This document shows positions 22,484-32,286 of a DNA stretch of 64,000 nucleotides, one piece after another; positions within the stretch are counted from its first letter, which is position 1; every line of letters starts with the position of its first letter. Origin of the DNA: Cyanophora paradoxa. Taxonomy: Eukaryota > Glaucocystophyceae > Cyanophorales > Cyanophoraceae. A program made the position numbers and the translations under genes. Under the pieces are notes generated by a model. The model was not told where the DNA came from and did no database searches. It worked only from the letters and a program-made list of their open reading frames with translations. The DNA lies in NCBI GenBank assembly GCA_004431415.1, contig QPMI01000010.1, positions 1 through 64,000 of the forward strand. Direction: 5' to 3'.

Positions 22484-22655
22484 GCCCTCGCTCTCCCCGC
22501 CTCCGAATCCTGCGCGAGCCGCCCCCCCCCCCCCCCCCCCACCCCAACTTAGCTCTGGGTACAGGTGCGCGGCTTCAGCGCGACAGGTATCCCCGTAGCC
22601 CTCTGGGACGACCTCCTACCCCTCGTCTCCCTTAGCCCTCGCTCTCCCCGCCTCC
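22484..22655. repeat. Relocated transporter exon flanked by 21-bp direct repeats
   Basis: Bases 22545-22635 repeat, with about three mismatches, the transporter exon at about 14980-15070, including the intron end AACTTAG and a C-tract before it. The copied block (22505-22634) lies between two perfect 21-base direct repeats, at 22484-22504 and 22635-22655 (both start GCCCTCGCTCTCC). Because the intron acceptor came along, the source was DNA or unspliced RNA, not mature mRNA. There are no other transporter exons nearby, so it should be non-functional here. Confidence 0.85.
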
Positions 22656-23280
22656 TGCTCGAGCTCTGCGCATGCCATCCACTCCGTCATTCCCGCGCCT
22701 CTCCCCGCTCCGCCCCGGATCCGGATCCGCTGTTCCCCCTCTAGATCTGTTGCCGCCTCCGATCCGCTTACTCCCTCTCCTTCTTCCTCTCCGCCCGGCC
22801 CCCCTACCGCCTCCTCGCCTCCTCGCCTCGAGCTCAGGGCCTGCACCCCAGGACACGGACCCCGAGGCTCCTCCACCGCGAGCAGCAGCGGCGCCGGAAT
22901 CTCCCTGCCTCAGGGCCTGCAGGACTCTCCTGGTGCGCTGGGTTAGATGCACTCGATGTAGCTTCTTATGCCATGATGAAAGCTAACAAGCCAACAAACT
23001 TGAAATAGTCACAAAAGCTAACAGAAGCCGACAGTATATAATAAAGCTAACAATTGCAAAAGCTAATTATTACCAGCTTCTCGTGAACAGGTAACAACAG
23101 CGTGTAACCGCCGCTAAAGCTGGCGAATATTAATATGAATATTTGCTTCTAATTAGCGCTAACGAAGATGCCATGAATCGAACGTTGACCTGAGCTCCCT
23201 ACTAACTATAATAATATAGGCTCTCAGCAACGAACTCTTTAGATCTATAGCTAGATCTAATTTCTAGAAACTGGAGATCT

Positions 23281-26200
23281 CTATGCCCCGTTGAAGTCGA
23301 GCGCGAGGTCTTCGACGCTGCTGCGGACCGCCCGCACGAAGAGCCGCCGCCGCCGCCCCTCCTCCTCCTCCTCGTCGGGTCCCGCTGCGGTGGCCATGGC
23401 CGCCGACGCCGACGATGGCCGCGGCACCCCGGGGATCTGCACCTGCGCAAGGCACCCCGGGCGATCGTGAGCACTCATCTGAGGTGCATCTATATATATC
23501 TGATGATGAGCCGCGGATCAGACCTCGTCGAAGCAGGTGCGGAAGGCGAGGCCCCACTCCCTGTCGGACCAGGGCACCAGGACCGTCTCCCCGCGCCTGC
23601 GCTTGCGCCCGCCGCCGCCGCCACTGCCGCCGCCGAGGTCGAAGTCCGCGGCGGAGGCGACGGCGTACGTCTTGGGCGCGATGGTGAGCTTCCTGCGGGG
23701 AGGTCGAATTCGAATCAATGGACATTCGAATTCGAAGACAGGGCAGGGCAGTGCATGCGCAGACCTCTCGAGCCTCCCGCTTGCGGGGGCGGAGGCCCGG
23801 CCTGCATCGACATCGATATCGCAAAAAGTGCACTTCTGAATTCACGTTTGCGTTTTACGTTTGCGCACCGATGCAGCGGGCGAACAGCGAGGGGTCCACC
23901 TCGCCCGCCCGGAGCGCCCCGAAGAGCCACCGCTCGACCAGGGCCTGGTCCTGCGCAGATGTCGACGGGCGAGCCGCTCAATTTCGCACGCGAAATTAAA
24001 CCGTTGAAAGCTTAAGCTTAAGTACTTCCGCTGGGTTCGAGTATCGCTCTAAGCGCACGCGGGAGAGTCGCAGATCTATAAATAGCTAAAGGATCAAGGT
24101 AGCTTCCATACGAAGCGCAGCGCGCTCCTCGGTTCGAGCGCCGCTCACCTCTTCGAACTGGTGCCAGTCCGGGTGGAATTGCAGCTGTAAACACAAGGTG
24201 TTAGAAAATGGAAACTTCAAAAGGCGGCGAATGGAAATTGGGGGCGGCCCCTCACGTTGGCGATCAGAGTCTCGGCCGTCCACGCCTGGCCTGCGATCAT
24301 AAGAAAATTAAATATGAGCGCGGGAGGCTTCGCCTCGAATTCAGCCGTTCGGCCGCGCCGCGCGGCGCACGCACCGCCGACGAGGGCGGCCCAGTCGTCG
24401 GCGCCGAGCAGCCCGACGGCCTCCAGCGCCTCCGCCGCGCCCGCCGCCGCCTCGGGCCTAGGGCCCTTCCTGCTCGCCTCCGGCCGCGTGAATACGCCCC
24501 GGAACCCCTCCTGAGCCGAGCTGAGCGAACGAAGGCGCTGTAAATAGCACCGGGCCGGGAGCACCCGCATCGCCTCGAGAAACGGTCGCCGCCGGTCCGC
24601 GCACTGCCACTGCGCCGCGAGCCGAACCAGGTCCTGCTTGTTCGCCTCCGTGAGCTGCATCAACTCCCATTAGCGATCAAATTAAAGAAGTGCGGGCGCC
24701 GGAGCGAATTATAAGCGCAAACGTAAGCCTAAGCGTAAGCAAAGGCCTAATTATAAGCGTAAGCTTAAGCGTAGGCGGCCGCGGGTGCGCCTCCTCGCCG
24801 CACCTCGCGGGCGCCTAGCTAGAGCCTATAGCTTATTTAGAAACTTTATTGGAGCGGGGCGGGCGCGCCTCCTCGCCGTCGAAGTCGGGGCAGCCTTGAA
24901 GGAACGGGTCCATAGGCACCGGCGCCTCCGGCGAGACCTGCGAGCGCGTCAGCTCAACATGTCCAGAGCCAGATCGATATCGATTTTAGCTGTCTAAATC
25001 TAGCCGTTTAGCTGGCTAAACCCAATCTTCGAATCCAGCACTCGAGCCATAGCTCAAAACCTAATTTCTAGATCTAGAGAGCCGGGGGCTGCAGAAACGT
25101 GCACTGACCGGCTCGCTCAAGATCCTGGACATCGAGCCGTGGACTTGCTGCGCGGCGGGCAGCGTCAGCTATTCGTGGCGGCCTCAATGTTAGCTTATAT
25201 TTAGCAATATATTGTTCGCTCACGGGGTGGAGGAACGGTTCCCAGAGCGCCAGCGCCTCTTCGGCGGTGGTGCACGCGCCCGGCTGGCGACCATTCGTTC
25301 GTCCTCAGAGAAAAGTTCGAATTCGAATATGTATTCGAACTCGAGCGGACCTCTTTCCCCGCCAGCAGCGGGATCAAGGGGACGAACGCGGCGGGAACGG
25401 CCTCCGTCCCCCCGAGGTCCAGAAGCCGCTCGAGCAGCGCTGCGAGCGGTAAAATTTAAACCGTCAGCGCGAACATGCTTACTAGTTACTTTAAGATTAA
25501 CTTTCTAGTTTAACTTAGTCTGCCATTTCGCCGTCAGCGCGAGCATGCATATGCTCAACTTAGTTTCATTTCGCTCACTTAACTTCCTAGACGTGAGCTC
25601 GAGCGCGCACCTCTGCCGATGACGGAGCCGACGAACCGGTACTTGGCCAGCGCCTCCGCGTCCACGGCCGCGGCCGCGAGCTGCGCGTGCGCGCGCAGCC
25701 GGCCGCTTCGCCGCGTTGACCCGCCCTCTCCTCGATCGCCCCGGCCGTCGACGCCGGCCGCGGGGCCCGCGTCCTCGTACACGTCCTCGAACTCCCGATC
25801 GTGGAGACGGGCGCGCTTCGCGCTCGGCCGGTCGCAGCCGTGGCCATCGCTCTCGCTCTGGCCCCCGTCCTCGTCCTCGACCCCGCCCCGGCCCCCGTCC
25901 TCGTCCTCATCCGAGTCGATGACGATGACGCGCTTGCAGGGCCGCCGCAGCGGCGCCGGCGCCGGCTCCGCGGGCGCCGCCGCGGGCGGGAGGACGTCGA
26001 AGCCTTTCGCGCTGTGCATGAGTCCTGGAGGACGCCTTTCGCGCCGCTGCGGCGCCGGCGCCGGCGCGGCGGGCGCGGCGGGCGCGGCGGGCGGGAGGAC
26101 GCCTTTCGCGCCGTGCATGGGCTCTTCCATCAAGCCCGTCGCCACCAAGTCCTCAAAGAACTACAAGGTTCAGTTAATTTACGATGCCATGAAAGCTAAG

Positions 26201-26378
26201 ATGCATTACTACAAGGAATCGAACGCACCAGCGTGTAGAACTCGCGGGAGGGCCCCTTCCTGTCTTTCGCGCACTCCATGGCGATTCTTATGGGGAGGTG
26301 CGGCTGCGCCACGCGCTCCAGGGCGCGCTGCTCCCGGCAGGAGCGGAACGCCGACTCGACGACCGACCCGCGGTCCAC
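23281..26378 (-). CDS. HECT-type E3 ubiquitin ligase, catalytic domain
   Basis: Ubiquitin-protein ligase that carries ubiquitin on its own cysteine. Exons from high to low coordinate: VDRGSVVESAFRSC, then PHLPIRIAMECAKDRKGPSR and EFYTL (26.38-26.24 kb, HECT N-lobe entry). Next, FFEDLVATGLMEEPM, a Pro/Ala insert with an internally repeated MH(G/S)AKG..LPPAA unit and an acidic VIVIDSDEDED stretch, then KYRFVGSVIGR. Then ALLERLLDLGGTEAVPAAFV and LLAGKEV, AEEALALWEPFLHP, QQVHGSMSRILSEP, LTEANKQDLVRLAAQW and RRPFLEAMRVLP (24.66-24.5 kb), LQFHPDWHQFEE, and DQALVERWLFGALRAGEVDP. The end is the C-lobe with AFRTCFDEVQIPGVP, whose Cys codon at 23533-23535 matches the catalytic 'TCF' cysteine. Stop 23281-23283. 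The match is weaker than usual in the middle and the disordered insert in the N-lobe is unusual. Exons on the same strand upstream may supply the N-terminus. Confidence 0.75.
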
Positions 26379-26629
26379 CTGCCCGATCGCATCTCAGCCC
26401 GACCGCGAGGCTTATATTAGGCCTAGAGCTAGGGCGTAGCTAGTTTAGAGCTTGGAAGCTTAGAAGCTTAGAATTGGAAGCTAGCTTGGAAGCTTAGTTT
26501 AGAGCTTTTTTTATGCTTTGAATTGGAAGCTTAGAGCTTGCGCGCGCGCGTGCGCATCGCATCTCAGCGCGATCGCGAGGCCGAGTGCGCAGCTAGTTAA
26601 TTCTTTGAATTGGAAGCTTGGAGCTTGCC

Positions 26630-29600
26630 TCAATCTCGATGGGCTTGGCGGATTTGTAGCTTGGCGGCCGGAGCTGCGATGTGGGAATCATGATCAGCTA
26701 CAAGCAAGTCGAGGAGCCGCCGCGCCATGATGGCTGCCAAAATTGCCCATACCGACCGCCGTACCTGCTTCACAATCGTTTGGATAAGGCGGCACGTGGT
26801 CTCGCGAAGCGCGCGAATCTTGGCGCTGATCTCGTACTTGTCGGCCGCGGGCGCCGGCATCGTCGGAGGCGGCGATGAGGCGGCCATTTGCACGGCCAGC
26901 GGCGCGGGCGGCGCGGGCCCCTCGGGCGCCTGCCAGCCCCTCTCCTCCGCCTGCGTCAGGCAGTTGAGCTTGGCCCAGCGGCGCAGTGCAGGCCGGGCCC
27001 AGGGAATAGGCCCGGAGGGAGGGCGGCCGCGCGCGCACCGCCGCCGCGAGCGAAGCCTCGAGGGATTTGATCCGATCCCTCAGCACGGTCTTCTCGGGGT
27101 CCGACACATCGGTCTCGGGTGGTGCCCGCCGGCCCCTTTCCACCTGCAGCTGCGTAAGCCGACCGTTATCTTCAGCTTCCATCCTGACAGAGGGTTTGAG
27201 GCAATCTATCTCTTTGATCTCAAGGGAGACGACGCACCGCCACCGCAAGTGAAGCCTCCAGCGATCGGATCCGCTCCCTCAGCGCGGTCTTCTCGGGGTC
27301 CGGTTCTGATGGGTCTACAATCGGCCGCCATGTGCACCCGGCGTTCGCTTCGCTGCTTCCATTGATCTGCAATGAGGTAATTATAAGATCACTGCAGATC
27401 GCGCGGCAGCGAACACGTTTCAGATTCATAGGATTGCACTGAATCATATTTTAGGAGCGCATAACAGATTCTCATTTAGAGGAGCGTAATATTCGAGCAC
27501 GAATGCGATGAAGAGCGCCTGCGGAGGGACCAGACGGGCGCGCCTCACTGATGTCGCTTCTCTGCTCTGCCCGCGCGATGCGACTCCCGCTCGCGAGCTC
27601 CAGATCCAGAGAAGATCCAGAAGTAGCGGGGGCAACATGCGGCGGCTCCGGTTGCCTGTGCTCCTCGTGCCGCTGCCGTGCCGGCGCGTGGGGTGGGCCT
27701 CCCCATGCAGCTGCTGCGACAGACGAGCTGCTTGCCGATGCGCAAGCGGCGGAGGATCCGGAGCTGCGTTCTGCCGCGCTGGACGAGCTCGCGATCGGCG
27801 TCGCGCCAGGCCTAGGCGATGCAAGAACAGCGCTTGCAGTCGATGGCTGGGCGGAGACCATGGTAGGAGTAGCAGCGGCAGCTTGCTGGCTTTGTTGTTC
27901 TTGCTGTGATCGGTGTTCTTGTCTGCAAGGCGATGCAAGAACAGCGCTTGCAGGCGATGGCTGGGCGGAGACCATGGTAGGAGTAGCAGCGGCAGCTTGC
28001 TGGCTTTGTTGTTCTTGCTGTGATCGGTGTTCTTGTCTGCAAGGCGATGCAAGAACAGCGCTTGCAGTCGATGGCTGGGCGGAGACCATGGTAGGAGTAG
28101 CAGCGGCAGCTTGCAATTGCTGGCTTTGTTGTTCTTGCTGTTGTTGCTGCGCCTGCTGCGCCTGCCGTACATGTGCTTCCTGGTGCTGCTGCTGCTGCTG
28201 CAGCTGCCGCGCCTGCAGCTGCTTAAGCTTGCGTTGCTGCTTTTGCAAGGCAATAGCTGACTTCACGAGCCGGCGACAGACCTGCGGGAATTCGAACTTC
28301 AGCAGAAATTTTACGGATCAGATCTAGAATAGATATATAAAACTGACTGACGAGCAAGTGCAAGTTATTCAAGACACGCAAAGCAGGGACACGAGTTGGA
28401 GAGTACGGAGTTTCGATGACCAGAATCTGAGAACGAAACTCTTAGACGCAATATACAAAGACAAATCTGAGAACGATCGCGACTAAGAAAAACAGCACGT
28501 ACAAATTGTTGCAGCTGCTGAAGAACCTTTTTCGTCTTATGCAAACTACGTGTTTGTGGCCGTTCTGCGGCATCTGCCGTCTGTTGCATGAGTTGTTCTT
28601 GCATCCAGCGCAATTTCGGAACTTCGAGCTTCATCTCCTGGAGCTGAGACTGTGTTGGAGCAGTCTGCATGCTGGCAATGAAAATGCATGCATATGCGCA
28701 CTTTGGCGAGGCTTGCTTGGATCTCTTCCTCTGTAGTGGCTACTTGCGCACCGGGCTCGGCTTGCTTGGCGCCGGCTTGTTCGCGAGGTTGTGATTGCTG
28801 AGGAGACGCGAAGTTCAGCGATAAGTTGGAGTCAGCGATCGAGACATGTACACATGATCTCGGCCGGGGGCCTAGGCGTGCAAACTCGCCCCTGCGGTAC
28901 CGGTTGAGGGTGCGGTTGAGGGTCCCGCGGCCGGTTGAGGCATGCTCAAGCTTGTGCTCGCTTCTGCCGGGCGCGTTTCGACGCCCAAAAGTCAAGTCAA
29001 CTCAACGAAGCCAGGCGATATCAAGTCGACGTCAAGCGAACAAGAAATCGCGAGCGGGATCGCAAACCATGGCCAGGCTTGCTCTTGGCTTGCTCTCGTC
29101 GCTCCTGCTCTCGCTCTCGTCGCTCCTGCGGCTAGCGATCGGCAAAGATCAGCCCAGACGGTTCAGCGGAAGGTTGCAATTGAATGCTACGCATGCGCAC
29201 CTCGAGACGTGGCCCTGTCGCCGTCGTTTCGGCTTTCGCTTCCACTTTAGATGCATATGCGGGTGCGCTCGAGCTTGACCCTGACCCTGCGTCGACATGG
29301 ACGGCCGCGGGAGCTGCGACGAGTTCGACCGCCGAGTCAGCAGAAGCGTCATGAAGGCACAGGCCATAGCCAGGCGACCGCGAACCCCTTGTGAGCTGCT
29401 GGAACATCCGCCGTAGTTCCGGGTTGATCTTCAGGAGCTTGATGCAGAAGCCCTGACGCTGCTCCGGGTTTAGGGCCAAGAACTTGGTCTTGTACTCCGG
29501 GCTGAGTTTCTTGAAGACGAGCTGGTCCAGCGACGAGAACTGAATTCCTGAGCCTACTGGTTGCACGCCGAGTCAGCACATTGTTAAATTAAAGCGATCG

Positions 29601-31855
29601 CGGCATTATTGTAAATGTGGCCGCAAACCAGATATCGGTGGGAGCTGCTCATGCATATGCATCTGCCGCAGCTTCGCGAAGCTCGCCAGGAGCCCGCTGC
29701 AGTAGTCTAGTCGCTGTTCTGGCGACAGAGCGACGAAGGCCGTCCGCTGCTGCGGATTCAAAGACGCGGAGACAAGCTTCTCCAGCGGCGAGAGCTGAGC
29801 ATGATCATGAACTCCTTCGAATTCGGTCTGCTGAGGCTGCGTCGGTGTCGACGTCGCTCCAGACGGGGGCGGGGCCAGGGCCGCGGGCGCAGCTGCCGCG
29901 GCCGCGGCCGTCGCCGAGACCGCCGCCCTTTCGGCCGCGGTTTTTGATTGGGATGCCTGACTCGCGCCTTTCCCGATGCTGACGGGAGCTGCGGTGCGCC
30001 GGGCACCGAGTCATGATCAGCAGCTGTAGGAGCAATTGCGGAATTAATTTTAATTCAAGTCCATACGAACGCGAACCAGGTGGGATCTTCTGGCAGATTT
30101 GGGACAGCTCCGCGAAGCTCCCCAGGAGCTTGCTGCAGTACTCTATCCGTTGCTCCGGCGGCAGAGCCACGAAGGCCGCCCGCCGCTCGGGGTCCACGGA
30201 CGCTGAGACGAGCTGCTCCAGAGGCGAGAGCTGAAGCTGAAGCTCGGGCGGCTGAACTCCTCCGGATCCCCCCGGCTCAGGACGAGTCGCCCCAGACAGG
30301 GGCGGGGCTAGCGCTTCTGCAGCTGGCGCTGCAGCAGTCTCCATCGCCGAGCTCGAGGGAGCTGCTGACACGGGCAGCGCCGCCGGCGCCGGCGCCGCCG
30401 ATGCAGATGCTGCTGGCATGGGCAGCGCCGTCGCCGGGGCAGCTGCTGGCACGCGTACTGGCAGCGTCGCCGGCGCCGCCGAGGCCGCTGCTGATGCGGC
30501 CGTCGCTGAGGCCGCTGCTGGCACGGGCAGCGACGCCACAGCAGCTGCAGGCAATGGCGCGGAGAACGGCCTCGATACGGCCACTTTAGGCGATTTCTGC
30601 GCGGAAGATTAAACGGAAGTTTGGCCGAAAAGCTTACGGGGCAAATCAAAAGCGCGGACCGCGTCCAGCAAGGGGGGCGCCGGTTTCTGAGAAGCACTGC
30701 CGGCAGCTGCAGCCGCAGCCGAGCACGTGGCTGCGGGCATCGCTTTCTGCGATTCCAGCTGCGCGACGCTCTTCTGAAGCACTTCAGCACCCAGCATACC
30801 CTGCAGCTCCCTTGTCGCTTCGTAAACCCCAACTTCATTCCGCTGCGCGCGCGTGAGCACGCAAAGAAATGAAGGCACGCCGAGTCATGATCCCGGCGTG
30901 GAGGATCGATCGCGGTCGCGAGCAAAGTAAAAGGCAGACGTACCCGGGAGCGGCCGAGAAGCTCGTGGAGCATCGGGTGCTTGACCCGCGGGCAGTGCAG
31001 CTTCGCAGCCTCGACGAGCTCCGAGAAATCGATTTGGACTCCCCGAACGTTAACGGCGTGCTGCGTCCAGGTTACCCGCGATTCGGAAGGGTGATGAGGA
31101 GGGGAGGGGGGGGGAAGGGGGAGGGGCGATGGGGTGGCGTGGGAGGGGGGAAGGGGGGGAGGAAGGGGGGGGGGTGCATGAGATGTGAGGGGGGGAAGAG
31201 GGGCAGGCAAGGGAAGAGTTAGGGGGAGGAGAGACGGGTAGAAGCGGCGGTGGTGAGGGAAGCGGAAGAAGCTGCCAGGGAGGAGGGGGGGAGGAGGAGG
31301 GGCAGGGGGGGGGGGGGGGGGGGGGCAGGGAGACGGAGGCATCGGCAATATCGATTGCGCACCGCAGTGGATCGAGCCGCGCCTGCGGCTGCAGCGGAGC
31401 CGCCCTGCTCTCGGTTTACATCAGGGACTGATCATGACATGGAAAGCGAATTCGAAGGCCGACATGCATCAAATTAAACAAGATCAGAACTCACCGCTGA
31501 GATCTTCGCGTCGACTGCGCTCGCGCCTGGATGGGGCGCTGATGACGTCGAGAAGGTGCTGGCCGCGGAGGAGTTCGAGCTTGCAATTCCCGCGGCCGGC
31601 GCTGCGCGCGCAAGCGGGTAATGTCAGTGCGATCTCGCTTAGCGTTCTTGATCGCAATCGAGACGAACCCGCCGCGGGCGCAGCAGCTACAGTCTCGGCA
31701 GATGCGCCTGCTGCGGATGTCGCCGCTGCAGCTGCATGCGCAGCTGTGGCATGTACATGTGCGGCCGGCGCCGCAGGCCATTCTGGAAAGGAACTCGGCG
31801 GGCGCCGAGCTGCGGAGACGACGGGCGCGGTCTTGACTGCGGTCTTCTTCATCAT
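26630..31855 (-). CDS. Q-rich, coiled-coil protein exons, probably N-terminal part of the HECT ligase gene
   Basis: A minus-strand series of exon-like stretches directly upstream of the HECT exons, beginning perhaps at ATG 31855 (MMKKTAVKTAPVVSAARRPP, Ala-rich). Then DFSELVEAAKLHCPRVKHPM (about 31.0 kb), RNEVGVYEATRELQGMLGAE (about 30.8 kb), and Ala/Pro-rich linkers. Three copies of a roughly 50-residue unit with the core FxALxPEQRxxxCxKLL lie at about 30.08-30.24, 29.64-29.81 and 29.40-29.56 kb. Further down: helical KLRWMQEQLMQQTADAAE, a Gln-rich helix with a 114-base tandem repeat (27.8-28.2 kb), two near-identical coiled-coil exons (DPEKTxLRxRIxSLEASLAx at 27.29 and 27.08 kb), and KIRALRETTCRLIQTIVKQ (about 26.8 kb). 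No family recognised. It may be one gene with the HECT domain, since strand and order agree, or a separate one. Confidence 0.45.
27818..28135. repeat. 114-bp in-frame tandem repeat, about 2.8 copies
   Basis: Units begin GATGCAAGAACAGCGCTTGC at 27818, 27932 and 28046. Their period of 114 bases is 38 codons, so the minus-strand reading frame (S, A, Q and P rich) is kept through all copies. Copies differ at only a few bases, so the expansion is recent. Confidence 0.9.
31095..31330. repeat. G-rich tract (C-rich on the coding strand)
   Basis: Nearly pure G with scattered A and T, including runs of more than ten G near 31305-31325. It lies between two minus-strand exons, so on the sense strand it is a polypyrimidine, C-rich intron. 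Confidence 0.8.
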
Positions 31856-32286
31856 GTATCTTCAACACGCGCGCGCGCAAGGAGTGACGACCGGAATGCC
31901 GCCCATTCGAGTTGCAGTGTTCGGACAGCGCGCGGATCGCGATCCCGCGCTCGGCTGTGCTTCCTCTGCACGCTAATAGGCTACAATGTGCCGAACTACT
32001 CTCCTGCTGGTCCGACACGCGCGCACGGTTGATCGCCCGAGCCGATATCGATGGGCGATTCTAGATCTACCCAAGCAGTGAAAGATCGACTGCTCTCCTT
32101 AGCGTCGGAGCAATGCTGGCTCGACGCGCTACGCTTGCACGTACGCGCGCGCGCGTTTGGTCCCGAACTGCGCTTACGATAGCTGCAACTTGCTAATGTA
32201 CCCCCCCCTCCCCCAGAGCTTCTCTGAAATGTGCTGCACGGCCGAAAAGTACAGTCCGACAGCTTGTACAGTCACTAAATATGCAC
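31856..32286. other. Intergenic region between two minus-strand genes
   Basis: About 430 bases, probably upstream of the Q-rich gene and downstream of the CLC stop. CpG-rich with CGATCG, GCGCGC and TACGTA-like palindromes; nothing else is seen. Confidence 0.4.

Larger units (their letters stand above)
20502..23280. other. Intergenic region, no secure gene
   Basis: About 2.8 kb between two minus-strand genes. It holds a lower-GC segment (20.9-21.6 kb) with a 98-bp tandem repeat, a (TA)n tract at 21470, and a GC-palindrome field of GGCCGG/GGGCCC words at 22100-22250. The relocated transporter exon is at 22.5 kb, and an AT-rich stretch lies at 22.97-23.28 kb. A minus-strand stretch near 21900-22080 (AKELRQKYEERQDKEPKSKI) looks protein-like but has no clear borders; it may be a gene remnant. 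Confidence 0.5.
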
